A stretch of 64,000 bases of DNA from Gentiana macrophylla (taxonomy: Eukaryota; Streptophyta; Magnoliopsida; Gentianales; Gentianaceae): the NCBI GenBank assembly GCA_026214975.1, contig JAOBSW010000771.1, positions 1 through 64,000 of the forward strand, in the 5' to 3' direction. Position 1 is the stretch's first letter. Each line of letters begins with the position of its first letter. The notes beneath the pieces were generated by a model. It worked only from the letters and a program-made list of their open reading frames with translations. It was not told the origin of the DNA and did no database searches. A program made the translations under genes and the position numbers. Below, one piece after another: positions 34,196 to 45,472 of the stretch.

Positions 34196-34440
34196 GGACG
34201 CCCGTCCATACTTGTGAACGCCCGTCCAGATGGATTTGGACTTGCTTCAGACGCCCGTCCACTCAGCGTCCAAACTCTCTGTATCAAATTTCTCAACTGG
34301 ACGCTCATTTGGAGATGGTGGACGCTCGTCCAGTAAGCTTGTAAAAACTCTGTATTGATTTCATCAGGCCGGACGCCCGTTCACTTCAGCAGACGCCCGT
34401 CCAGTTGGACAGGACTTAGACGTTCGTTCAAATTCGACTT
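34196..34440. repeat. GGACG-NN-CGTCC dyad cluster in U3 of B
   Basis: At least six copies: GGACGCCCGTCC (34196-34207), GAACGCCCGTCC (34216-34227), AGACGCCCGTCC (34249-34260), GGACGCTCGTCC (34320-34331), GGACGCCCGTTC (34371-34382), AGACGCCCGTCC near 34391, plus half-sites. They begin about 30 bp upstream of the TATA box. Confidence 0.88.
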
Positions 34441-34779
34441 CATCTTGATTTTTCCATCTTTATCTCTTTATCTTCAATGTAAATCATCATTATCTCTTCC
34501 TCTTTAATTAAATCCGAATTGATCATCTTTGAATCACCTCTTGAGCTCAAATTTGTGTATCTATAACACATCAAAACATCGCAAAATGTAGTATCATCCG
34601 AATAATCATAAAATCACAATTAAAACACCAAAATCAACCAATTTTGTGATTAACTCGTTAAAAACCTCATTTACTCAATACTTCCGTTAAACACTCGTTT
34701 CTTATGCAATTTTATACGAATATGAGGGAAAATATCATAGAATATAGCGTTATAAATCGTGTAAATTCACCCTTAACAA

Positions 34780-34794
34780 CTCCCCCACACTTAA
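34780..34794 (-). other. Polypurine tract of B
   Basis: Minus strand TTAAGTGTGGGGGAG immediately before the LTR start. A near-copy lies at 35817-35836. Confidence 0.82.
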
Positions 34795-36280
34795 GCTTTT
34801 GCTTGTCCCGAGCAATACAAAACGAAAACCAAGGCTCGGAAAAAGATAGACATCTCAGACGATATAGCATAGATCCAATAAATCAGAGGTTCACCATTGT
34901 GTGTGTGCAAAGCCATAGAAAACTTCCACTAAATCCAAACTTGAGAAACTCAAAGCAAAACTAGCTAATACCCCCTCGTAGACTAGCAATAAATGACACT
35001 CATAAGATGTACCCTACAAACGTGACATATCCCGAGAAAGATGATCGATTATATCTAGGGCCTTTCTGAAATCCTCAGAGGATAATCCTTACAGCATATC
35101 TATCAGTTTCTACTGGGATAAGATAGACGATAACTTAGTCTTTCATCCATTTCATAACACTTCATATTGCAAGTTGATTTAACTATTTTCACTTTTAAAC
35201 GCACATTAGAATGAGCTGTTGCCCTGTCATAGCAGAATAGGATATTCGAGATATACCCTACCTTACTCCAATCATAAGGCAGCTTTTTCTGACTGTCGTG
35301 AGCTTTTAGTCATCATAGTGGTATAGGACATACGTGGTACACCCTATCGCACTCAAATCATCGACTAGCTTTCGACACACCCAATATTTTTCAAAATTTT
35401 CATTTGACAATAAGTCACGTGTTACTTATCACATTCAAACCTTAGATATTCACATTATAACATACTCTGGATCTAAATAACAACTATCATAAATCTCACG
35501 ATATATACGTAGCACTAAGCACATGACTTATAAGAAAATAAAAAATCACTAATCCAAAAGGGGTATAACTTTATAAATTAGCTCATCATTCACTATGGCT
35601 CGTGAAAAATAGATCTCAGGTGAAACAACTAACTTATCAAACATATGATATATAGCATCAATGACTATAAAAATAACGAACATTGAATTGAATTGCCTAC
35701 TCGGGACAAAATAAAAACAAAAATGTCGAAAATTTTTGAAAATTCTAGCTCATTTTTAGCTCATTTTGCATAGAAACATAACGAGTTAAGCAAATGTGTA
35801 GATACATATCAAATCATCCCCCTCCCCCACACTTAAAGATCAACATGTCCTCATGTTGTGCAGAACGAAAGAAAAGATAAAGAACTTAGCTGATTTTAGC
35901 AGTACTCGAATCGTCGGTCGCCGAGCCTACGTAGTGACACTAAGAACTCGGAACCATACAATGTAATTTGGACAAAACCACTAAAAAAATATACCGCACG
36001 ACTTGACAAACACGGAAACATCTCGGGAAAACGGGGAATTATACCAGAATGGAAAGATATAGCAAAACCGAGTAATATCAAAAGATGAAACGTGAAACAC
36101 ATCCACAAGTTGAAACAAAGTAGAAATGAAAGTACTGACGCCTTATGGCTTACATGATCCATCGGAAAGAATAAATAGTAGCTAAATGAAAAATACAACG
36201 AATCACGTAATCAAAAGTAGCAAAAATATACAATCACAGTATCTAGGACAAATCAAAATCGAAAATAGACAAATAAAATC
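34795..36280 (-). other. 3' non-coding region of B
   Basis: No gene seen. Holds the second polypurine-like tract (minus TTTAAGTGTGGGGGAGGGGG, 35817-35836) about 1 kb from the true one. Confidence 0.6.
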
Positions 36281-37750
36281 ATGACTGCCCCGGAGCCGCA
36301 GAATCATCAGCCGGAGGTACATCACCCGCAGGGGCATCTGGCTGCTCCTCATCCGAAGAAGACTCGGATTCCTCCAGAACATCCGCAATGGCCTGCTCAA
36401 TCGCATCAGAGTAGATATAATCCATGGTGCTCGGAATGAAGATTGCGCCGTCCACCATTTGCCGCCCTCACTGATACACTGCAGAATCGTCAAAATGTTG
36501 TTTTGTGTAGTCCGAATATCCTCCAACCAGTTCCGCACACTGTTGCCCATACTCAACCTCATCCGGATTGAGGGAGATATAGTAGGAAGTGAGGATGCTT
36601 GAGGTGGTGCTGATGACGAACCAGGCTCCGGTGGTGCCCCCGAGTCAGAATGTCCCGAAGACTTACCCTTTTCTCTCTGTATCGGCCTCGGGTTCTTCGG
36701 TTTATGATCCGCTCCATACTCAGGCACACCGGCATCCAGACACAAACTGTGAATCAAGTGAGGGATAATCAAGCTACGTGTATAAATCTTCTGATTGATA
36801 GCCACCTCATCGTATAACGCTTGTCCCACGTTCACATTTAGGCCAAAAGTCAATGCATAGAGCATGCCTAGATCACCAATATGAAAATGCGTCAAGTTGT
36901 TCTTTGGTAACAACCGACTCTGAATAAACCTACACTGGACTTTCCAATCTTCCGTCCAGGGAGTGGTGACTAACTATTTCCGGTCTCCACCCGGCCTCAA
37001 TGTCCAAGCCACCTCCGGGCAAACTCTCAACCGTAACTCCTCCAAAGGATCTCGCCCCGTACTCTGTCTATGAACAATCTCTTCCTTATAATCCTGTCCC
37101 TCAAAAGCCGCCAAGTTATACTTAATCACCTCCGGTGTAAACAGAACTTCTACCCCTCGAACCACAACTACCCCCGTCTCCAAGTCGGTCTCCGAGCAAT
37201 TAGCGTAAAATTCCCGAACTAGGGAACCATTGACCGGGGTAGTCGGGATCGTCATCAAGGCATCCCATTTCCGGTCTTTTAGCAACTTGACGAAACCTGG
37301 ATCTACCTTTGCCTCCAACGTAGCCCTCTCAATCAACATGGTTCTCGAGAAATAGTGTTTAGTATAAGCGTTGTGGGCTCTAGGGTTCACGAATCTACGA
37401 GGCATCGGTATAGGGGCTACGGTTTTTGCTTTTTTCCTAGGTTGTGCAGCCCTAGTCTCCACCGGTTCCTCTTCCCGAGGAGCCTTCATAGCCTCCTCAA
37501 CCCTAGACGATGCTCCACCTCTTTGACCTCTAGGCATCCTCACCAAGGGGATATCATCATCCGTCTCAGATTCCGAGGTTGGCTCATCCCTCAAAGTAGC
37601 CCTAGTTTGGGTGGCTCTATGGGGTTTCTCACGAATGCTAACACCTCGGTTTGGATCAACTAAAGTGGGATCAAACTCTTTCCGCTTCTTCCCGGCCTCC
37701 CTGGCCACATCCTTACCATGTCTCTTGACTACCGCCTTCTTATGCACCAT
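36281..37750 (-). pseudogene. 3' ORF of B: 'putative plant transposon protein' (Transposase_32-like)
   Basis: Starts at ATG 37750 (MVHKKAVVKRHGKDVAREAG), with a long basic and Ser/Glu-rich N-terminal third. The domain core follows: FVKLLKDRKWDALMTIPTTP, NGSLVREFYANCSE, VVVRGVEVLFTPEVIKYNL, and after one in-frame TAG (36974-36976) FHIGDLGMLYALTFGLNVNV and RSLIIPHLIHSLCLDAGVPE. A shift near 36440-36480 moves the frame to an acidic tail (AIADVLEESESSSDEEQPDA) ending at 36281. It lies in the env position of Athila elements, yet I see no signal peptide or clear membrane segment. A nuclear or regulatory role is as plausible as an envelope. Function unknown. Confidence 0.75.
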
Positions 37751-38326
37751 GATTCAATCCTAGACTAAAACAATCCCAATTCAAAACAAGGTACCCGTTT
37801 AACATCCAAATCGGGATTTCAAAACAACCAAACCACCAACCACAACCATAATCAGCACCAAACAACCCATTCGTCATCCATCACAACACCACAGCACAAT
37901 AACAGAGTAGAAAGAAACCACAAGACCAGAAAAAAACGAATTAAGGTAGTATTCAAGTGAACGAGCCGACCCAAAGATCGAACTCAAAAAAAACGTGAAT
38001 GAAATCTAGAAAAGTTGTTACTAACTTACCAAGTAAGGTGAGTAGATGCTGATCGAGATGACAATTAGTCCAAACAACACCAATGTGGCTTCCAAAATCG
38101 GATCTTTTCCTCAAAAAGTCGGACTGAAGAGGGCTTTGATTCTCCAAAAAGATGGGGTGTTGGGGAATTTGGCTTTGAAAATCAAAGAGAGGGGATCAAG
38201 AGCGGTCTATAGCAATTTGAATCGCTTGAAATGGTTTAGAATCGAAGATTTTAGGGCAAAAAGTAGGGAGAAGGGTCGGTTTCGCGTTTGAAATCCTGAA
38301 AAGTGAGGGTTCATCGAAGGAGGGGG

Positions 38327-38334
38327 TATATATA
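38327..38334 (-). promoter_or_regulatory. Internal TATA box of B
   Basis: TATATATA in CTATATATAC, 577 nt upstream of the 3' ORF start and ten bases downstream of the nearest dyad. Confidence 0.55.
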
Positions 38335-38344
38335 GACAGATGTG

Positions 38345-38527
38345 GGACGCTCGTCCAACTCAGTGGACGGGCGTCCATCTGGAAATTATATGAACTGGAC
38401 TGGCGTCCTGATTTTCCGACGCTCATCCAAACATTTAAAAACTGAACAGGATTGGAGGGAAATAATCGGACGGGCGTCCAAGAGATACACAGGGCAGACG
38501 GACGTCCAGTCCTCTAGACGGGCGTCC
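38345..38527. repeat. GGACG-NN-CGTCC dyad cluster before the B 3' ORF
   Basis: Copies at 38345-38356, 38365-38376, 38468-38479, 38496-38507 and 38516-38527, with half-sites between. Confidence 0.88.
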
Positions 38528-38681
38528 AATGCAGTTTCTCAACAAAATTATCAAATTTTCATGCAATATAAATTCAAATAAACCGTTTCTCATTAAACTT
38601 AAATAAAACTTCAAATATACAAATGGAAATCAATGAAGTACACAAAATTACTAGAAAATAAGTAAAAACAAATAGAAAACA

Positions 38682-38729
38682 GTGGGTTGCCTCCCACCAA
38701 GCGCTTTTGTTTTACGTCGTTTGCTTGAC
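38682..38729 (-). other. Second stem-loop pair of B
   Basis: Minus strand GTCAAGCAAACGAC, an A-rich spacer, then GCGCTTGGTGGGAGGCAACC continuing to CAC: GTGGG-AGGCAA-CCCAC is a perfect 5-bp stem. Element C has the same arrangement at 8834-8881. Confidence 0.75.
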
Positions 38730-38746
38730 GAAACAACCTAACAACG

Positions 38747-39145
38747 CTAGTCATCGTAAATTTCTGACCAATCTATCACCCGGATAAGACGGTGGAGCAT
38801 GTCAATCGCCGGAGGGAAATCATACTCATCCTGCAGACCCCAGTCCTCACCAGCTACATCAACACCTCGAAAATGTTCAGCTTGCAGCACTAGCGCTAAA
38901 TCTGTCAGCATTGGATCATTCAAGATTGTGTACGGACGTCCTAGAGCTGCCTGCAACTCCTCAGTAGTAAAGTCTCCACCTCCCGAACATCGGGGAACAA
39001 TAAGAACATAGGTGACAGTCCTGATGCGGGTACTAATATCAAAGTCTACGTGCAAAACGATAGTCCCTCCCGGTCCGTCATCTACAGTGATAAGTGGGAT
39101 CCTCCTAAGGAAAGTTAACTCCTCTGGTAGAACTCCGAAATCCAT
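38747..39145 (-). CDS. Small unassigned ORF of B
   Basis: An intact 132-codon ORF from ATG 39145 (MDFGVLPEELTFLRRIPL) to TAG 38747. It is acidic overall, with a beta-rich looking middle (TIVLHVDFDISTRIRTVTYV), a LQAALGRPYTIL-like part and a C-terminal EDWGLQDEYDFPPAIDMLHR. It lies between integrase and the 3' ORF and is bracketed by stem-loops at 39292-39305 and 38716-38729. No known domain is recognised. The lack of stops in a copy with broken pol is notable, though short. Element C has only about 80 bp between its two stem-loops, so the ORF is a gain in B or a loss in C. Confidence 0.5.
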   Translation of the reverse strand: MDFGVLPEELTFLRRIPLITVDDGPGGTIVLHVDFDISTRIRTVTYVLIVPRCSGGGDFTTEELQAALGRPYTILNDPMLTDLALVLQAEHFRGVDVAGEDWGLQDEYDFPPAIDMLHRLIRVIDWSEIYDD

Positions 39146-39291
39146 ATCTAGAAAGCACAACTAACTGACAAATATAAACAAAAAGAAAACTTAGTAGACT
39201 AAACTTAAATACTAAAACTACAAAAGCACAAAACAAAAATAACTAGAGCTAACGATATCTAGGATGCCTCATAGTGGCGCTTTTGGTTAAT

Positions 39292-39305
39292 GTCGTTAGC
39301 TCGAC
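39292..39305 (-). other. First GTCG stem-loop of B
   Basis: GTCGAGCTAACGAC on the minus strand, about 15 nt after the integrase stop, followed by ATTAACCAAAAGCGCCAC. Confidence 0.72.
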
Positions 39306-39317
39306 ACCGTTTAAAGT

Positions 39318-40889
39318 TCAGCCTGGATCAGGCCATTTGACTTTTCTGCTAGCCACTACCTCATCTATACTTTGATCAGTAGTTCGGCTGCAGAAATAAC
39401 ACTTAACACATGGGCTGAAATCTTTGACAGCTTTCCAAACACGTTTGAACTTCCCCATGGTTGACTTTTTCATCTTCTGAGTCTTCTGATGACGTTTCAG
39501 CTGACGCTCCCTCTCATACTCTTCCATATCCCAACTACCTGCTAGAACTTCTTCAGATCGACCACTACCGTCATCCTCTGAAAGCAGGTCGGGTGAAAAC
39601 TCGTCAAATTCTTCGACTTTTGTAGCACCACACCCGAGGATATCGAGGAAACGAACAATCAAAGGCTTTTCCTTAGGTTCACCAATGTAGTGCTTACACC
39701 TTTGACCATTCACTCGAAACGGTTGGTCACCATAACCTCGTAGTTCTAAGACGCCTCCAGGAATAATTTGGAGAATCTCAAAGGGACCGGACCATCGTGT
39801 CCTCAGCTTACCAGGGAACAGATGTAACCTGGAATTGTATAATAAAACTTGTTCTCCGACTTGAAATTCTCTCTTCTTGATTTTGGCATAGTGGAGGAAT
39901 TTCATCTTATCTTTGCTAATCCTGGCGCTTTCGTCGGCCTGGAGTCTGAATTCGTCCAACTCATGCAACTGCTGCAGTCGGTGCTTACCACATGATTGGG
40001 AATCAAAGTTCAGAAACTTTGTAGCCCAATAAGCTCTATGCACTAACTCGACTGGCAGATGACATGGCTTACCATAAACCATTTGATATGGAGATGTACC
40101 CATAGGAGTCTTATAGGCGGTTCTATATGCCCATAGTACATCATCCAACTTCAAACTCCAGTCTTTTCTATGACTGTTGACCGTTTTTTCCAGGATCTTC
40201 TTAATACTTTGGTTGCTCCTTTCAACCTGACCACTAGTCATCGGATGATATGGTGTGCCAGTCTTATGACGAACACCATACTTTTCGAGCACTTTTTCTA
40301 AGGGTCGGTTGCAGAAATGCGTCCATTCATCACTGATCAAGGCACGTGGACATCCAAATCTCACGAAGATGTTTTTCTTTAGAAATTTCATGACCGTCTT
40401 ATGATCATTATGAGGAGTGGCTTGAGCCTCCACCCATTTAGACATGTAATCTACGCAGACTAAGATGTATTTATTTCCACAAGATGATGGGAATGGTCCC
40501 ATAAAATCGATACCCCATACATCAAAGACTTCGCATTCTAGGATGGGTTTCAAAGGCATGTCAAAACGCCTTGACAGAGTACCGGTTCTTTGACACCTAT
40601 CACAAGCTTTACAGAAAGCTTCGGTGTCCTTAAAGATCGTGGGCCAATAGAAACCGGATTGGAAGATCTTAGCAACGGTTTTCCAAGGACCAAAGTGACC
40701 TCCAGTGGGTCCACTGTGGCCTTTGCTCAATAATATGTATTTTGCTCAGTTCGGAACACATCTTCTAAGCAAACCATCTTTCTGAGATCTTAAAAGATAA
40801 GGTTCATCCCAAACGAAAGATTTCAAATCAGAGAAGAACTTTTTCTTCTCCTGATAGGACAATTCTGGATCGAGATATCGGGCATGAAA
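39318..40889 (-). pseudogene. Integrase of B
   Basis: The ~470-codon frame from about 40730 carries the zinc-binding end ([32 protein letters not shown]). The catalytic core follows with all three acidic residues: [25 protein letters not shown] (usually SDGGTHF) and [13 protein letters not shown]. Then come [40 protein letters not shown] and the C-terminal [10 protein letters not shown] domain. An acidic and then Lys-rich extension ends the protein at 39318. Upstream, the frame stays the same as RT but is cut by stops at about 40752 and 40890. It inserts the element cDNA. Confidence 0.88.
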
Positions 40890-42737
40890 TTAATTTACAA
40901 TGGAAGAATACCACGGAACATCAGGAGGACAACCGTCGATAAGTATAATGTTTTCTAGAGGAAAGTAAAGATCTATATCGTCTGGATCATCCTTTTCCTC
41001 ACTTAACATCCTCGAAACGTGATCAGCCACTACGTTTTCACTACCCATTTTGTCTTTAATTTGAACGTCAAACTCTTGTAGGGTCAGTATCCAACGCAGT
41101 AGGCATGGTTTAGCCTCTTTCTTAGTCATCAGATACTGCAAAGCAGCATGGTCAGTCCACACAATCACTTGAGCTCCTAACAAGTAACTACGAAACTTGT
41201 CCATAGCAAAGACTACGGCCAATAATTCCTTTTCAGTAGTAGTATAGTTAACTTGAGAGGGATTCAATGTGTGACTGGCGTAATAGATTGGCTGGAATTT
41301 CCCTTTGATTTTTTGTCCTAAAACAGCACCAACTGCATAGTTTGATGCGTCGCACATAAGCTCAAAAGGTAGGTTCCAGTCAGGCGATATAAGAATTGGA
41401 GCAGAGATTAAACGGTCCTTAAGCTCCTCAAACGCTTGCTTGCAGCTCTCTTCAAAATTAAACTCAACGTCTTCTTTAAGTAAAGTAGACAGGGGCTTGG
41501 CTATCTTGGAGAAGTCCTGAATGAATCTTCTGTAGAAACCGACATGTCCAAGAAAGCCTCTCACTTCACGCACATTCTTGGGGTAACTCATCTTCTCGAT
41601 AGCTTCTACTTTTGCCCTGTCAACTTCTATACCTTTGGCGGAGATTTTGTGGCCAAGAACTATTCCCTCATCAACCATGAAATGGCATTTTTCCCAATTG
41701 AGCACTAAGTCCTTTTCCACACATCTGGATAACACTTGATCAAGATTGTCAAAGCAGTCGTCGAAGGACTGACCAAAGACCGAAAAATCGTCCATAAAGA
41801 TTTCCATACACTTTTCTACTAGCCCGTCAAAGATAGCCATCATACTTCTTTGAAATGTAGCTGGGGCATTGCAAAGACCGAATGGCTTTCGCCTGTAGGC
41901 AAATGTACCATAAGGGCAAGTGAAAGTGGTCTTTTCTTGGTCAGCTGGATCAATGGGTATTTGAAAGTATCCTGAATATCCATCCAGGAAGCAGTAGAAC
42001 CCCGCCAGACGCTCAAGCATCTGGTCAATGAATGGAAGGGGAAAGTGATCTTTCATGGTTACCTCATTGAGCTTTCGATAATCGATGCAGACTCTGTAAC
42101 CAGTGACAAGTCTCAATGCTATTTCCTCTCCCTTCTCATTCTTCTCAATCGTAATTCCACCATTTTTGGGAACTACCTGAGTCGGGGAAACCCATGCGAT
42201 GGCATAGATGATTCCCATGTCCAGAAGTTTGATAATTTCTTTCTTAACCACCTCTTGCATATGAGGGTTAAGCCTCCTCTGGGGCTGTCTGACACATTCC
42301 GCACCCTCATTAGTCTTGATCTTATGCATACAGATGTCAGGAGATATCCCTCTGATATCTCCTACCTACCATCCAAAGGCCTTTTCATTTTTCTTCAAGA
42401 CGTTGATTAATTTCATTTCCTCTAAACGAGACAGCTTGGCAGATATAATTAAAGGAAGCTTGTCACCTTCTCTTAGAAACACATACTTAAGATGTTTAGG
42501 CAACGGCTTCAACACCAAATCTGCAGGGGGGTCTTCTAAACTAGATTTGAGCTCTCCACATTTCAACTCAACATCGCTGAGTTTACTCAGTGGTCCCACT
42601 GCCAAAGCTTCTCCTTCCAACAGCTCATCCTTAAATTCAGCTTCTAACTGCTCTAGACTTACCATACCATGATTATTCAAATTATCAACCAGTCGCTCAT
42701 ACTCAGTTGCCACAGCCATGACTTGCTTTTCCATCAA
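40890..42737 (-). pseudogene. Reverse transcriptase and RNase H of B
   Basis: Frame 40890-42329 begins with MHKIKTNEGAECVRQPQRRL and gives VCIDYRKLNEVTMKDHFPLP, FLDGYSGYFQIPI, FGLCNAPATFQRSMM and the catalytic MEIFMDDFSVFGQS (FMDD). The RNase H has ELMCDASNYAVGAVLGQ, TTTEKELLAVVFA and VWTDHAALQYL, so its acidic set is present. An N-terminal segment at 42366-42737 is in the same frame with one TAG between. Length and order are those of full Athila pol. Only a few stops separate this from an open frame. Confidence 0.9.
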
Positions 42738-43073
42738 ATCATCGAAGTCATCAGACGTCTCCTCAATGGAAAAACCGGTTGAAGGACCGGAGGTATTTGA
42801 ATGGATTTGGAAACATTATAACTTACCTCTTGATCACCAACACGGATCGTCACTCGCCCACCATCGCATGATCAATGAGGGCTCTAGTCAGAGACAAAAA
42901 GGGTCTTCCAAGAATCGAGGGGACATTTTCATCTTTTTCAATGTCTCAGGGCGTACTAGTCAACGGGAAAGGTAAATCCGTCGATTTGAACTAGTACGTC
43001 TTTTAAGATTCCAGCGCTTTCTTAGAAGATCTATCAAACAAATTGCAAATTCATGGTAGTGGGTTCTAGAAGA

Positions 43074-43645
43074 TCAATTAAACCCAATTGTTTGCACCTG
43101 AGACAATGGCATGAGGCTTATAGACGCGCCTGAGTCACACAAAGAGTTAGGGAAGACCAGGCCTCCCATTAACACTGTAAGCATGAACTTTCCAGGGTCA
43201 CCTCTCTTGGTTGGTAAGTTTTCATAATTGATCATTGAACAATCCTCACCAATCAGCCTCTCCATGTCTGACAACTTCCTTTTTGAAGAAACAACATCCT
43301 TGATAAATTTTGTATACTTAGGCATTTCAACCAAAACCTCGGATAATGGAAGATTTACCTGAGTATTTTTCAAAAGATTCAGCACCTTTTCATACTTCTT
43401 ATCTTCACTCAAAGGGATATTGCTCTTTTTGGTGGAAATGGAAGCTTTTTCAAGTCACTCTCAGAAAAAACTTTCTTCGAGGATGAACTGATAGCTTTGT
43501 CTTCCAAATCCTTCCACCTTGCTACCTTCTCATTCTTCTTACTCGTCAGGGGATCAGCCTCCTGACGCTCACTTGTTTCTTCATTTCTCAGGGGTTCAGC
43601 CACCTGAGGACTTCCAGCTCTTTCACCTCTCAGGGGATCAGCCAC
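43074..43645 (-). pseudogene. Protease region of B
   Basis: Frames 43409-43645 and 43074-43412. The second holds PTKRGDPGKFMLTVLMGGLV and the active-site LCDSGASISLMPLS (D-S-G). The first is a charged linker with SPQVAEPLRNEETSER repeats. It follows gag and precedes RT on the minus strand. Confidence 0.78.
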
Positions 43646-44019
43646 CTGAGTATTCTCTTTCGGCCAAGGGGAGTGTAGGTGCTCAGCTTCCCCTTCTGCC
43701 TTATCAATGGCAGGAAGGGCTAGTGGTTTCCCTGGTGGGAAGGACCACTAACTTGAGTACCGTTTCTTAGATTCATTGCACTGGCCTCCTCTCTACCGTA
43801 TGGAATTGATGGTACGAGGTCAGTACATTGGCCATTGTTCAAGTCGGTTTGAGCAACTTGACCACCCTTCGGATTCTTCTCAGTGAAACTGGGCAGTTGC
43901 CCTGGGGTCTTGAAGCTAACTGCTCAGCCAGTTGTCCAATTTGCCTCTCAAGGTTCTTATTTGTAGTCATCAGGAGTTGGATACTTTTATTTTGCTCCTC
44001 CAATTGAGCTTCAAGATTG

Positions 44020-45454
44020 TTAGATTGGAGGGGCCTTGAGAGTTTTGGAAATTTTGAACATAGGGCTGGCTAGGCCGACTTTGAAATTGAGAATTTGAAT
44101 TGGAAGGCCAATCTGATTGAATCTCTGAGTAGGATTGGAAAAATTTAAGTTTTGGTTCTGATTAAAACCAGGGTTTCTATTGAAATTTTGATTCGAATTA
44201 AAATTCGAATTAGGATTGAGACTGGAAGACTGATTAAACCCGTGGTTTTGGAAATTATTCTGGCCAGAAACTTGATTAGACCTTAGATTGTTCTGGCTAT
44301 AGAACGCATTTACTTCCGCATTCTGCCCGTTCATAGGACAGAATTTAGATGTGTGCCCCACCTCGTCACAATTCTGACATGTGACTTGATTACACTGTCC
44401 ATAATCATGAACAGCATTCACTTGATAAGGTGCAAGGGGATTTAATTGACATTGGCCATTCATATGGCCAGTTTGTGACGAAGAAGCCACGATCATGTAA
44501 CTTGAGGTTACGTGGAAAAGAAGAAGTTTGATTTATCGGATTTGAAACTTGAGATGCTGCCATCTGCTTCTGCAGCATGGCGATCAAACTTTGCATTTTT
44601 ACCTCCTCTACCTTAGGAGGAGGGGGTGCTTGAATGGCTTGATAAGAGGGGGCGTAGTTGTATTTTGCAATGTCCTCAAACAGTGCCCATCACTCATCAG
44701 GTGTTTTCCTCAGAAACGCCCCACCGGATGAACTATTGACCATGCCTTTTGTAAGCTCGGTCAATCCACTAAAGAAAGTGTTGACTTGCCTTTGCAGCGG
44801 GAAGCCATGGTGGGGACACTTTCTAAGCAGAGACTTGAATCTTTTCCAACAATCGAAAAAGGATTCATTCTCTTTCTGATAGAAAGTGAATATGTCGTTT
44901 AAACATTGGGCAGTTTTTGAAGGTGGGAAATATTGACTTAAAAATTCTTTTTCAAGCTCGGCCCAGGTGGTAATAGATTCAGAGGGAAGAGAAGTATACC
45001 ACTCTTTAGCTTTTCCCTTTAGAGAAAATGGGAACAGTTTCAGTTTAATGGCATCCTCACTTACTCCTTGGATGCGTGTAGTACCGCATATCTCTAAGAA
45101 CGTATGTAAGTGAGTGTGGGGATTCTCTGACTGATAACCGTGGAAAATAGATGCATGCTGCATCATCTGAATGATTCCCGGCTTTAGCTCGAAAGTCTGA
45201 GCAGTTATGGCTGGGATAACGATAGCTGGGTTGACTTTGACTTCGCCTGGCATGGCGTAGTCTGCCAACATACGTCTATCATTAGCAGCCATTATTACAA
45301 AATCAGTGATTTCCTTGGCTAGCTGATCCTCAAGATCTTGCTCGGCTTTGTCTGCCAGAACCACAGAATGGAAAATCCGTCTGTTTGGCCGGACTACGGT
45401 TCGCTCGGGGTCAGGGGTGTATAGTAACGGTCCCTTTAGACTCCGAGTTTGCAT
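44020..45454 (-). pseudogene. Gag of B
   Basis: ATG at 45454 (MQTRSLKG) follows the leader. The capsid core has the Athila pattern: DAIKLKLFPFSLKGKAKEWY, ITTWAELEKEFLSQYFPPSK, SFFDCWKRFKSLLRKCPHHG. A stop near 44690 breaks the frame. Later frames carry the zinc knuckle CQNCDEVGHTSKFC (44020-44496) and an Asn/Gln-rich tail of FNQN-type repeats. It builds the particle and binds RNA. Confidence 0.85.
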
Positions 45455-45472
45455 AAACCGGACCAAAAACAA

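Larger units (their letters stand above)
33171..34778 (-). repeat. 3' LTR of B
   Basis: Minus-strand start TGTTAAGGGTGAATTTAC at the right, inner end ...CCGTGACA at the left. Its left 850 bp match 46051-46898. TATA box at 34155-34163. Confidence 0.9.
37751..38746 (-). promoter_or_regulatory. Leader and candidate internal promoter of the B 3' ORF
   Basis: Upstream on the minus strand: dyads 38345-38527 (GGACGCTCGTCC, GGACGGGCGTCC twice, AGACGGACGTCC, AGACGGGCGTCC), then TATATATA at 38327-38334, then a pyrimidine-rich leader with a donor-like GGTAAGT near 38027-38033. The dyad-then-TATA order copies the LTR promoter at 34155-34440. At the far right, 38682-38729 holds the second stem-loop pair. 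Confidence 0.55.

Noticed and set aside
36203..36285. The Leu/Phe-rich end of the B 3' ORF as a membrane anchor
   Set aside because: It is read in the wrong frame; the acidic tail ending at 36281 matches the A1 protein better.
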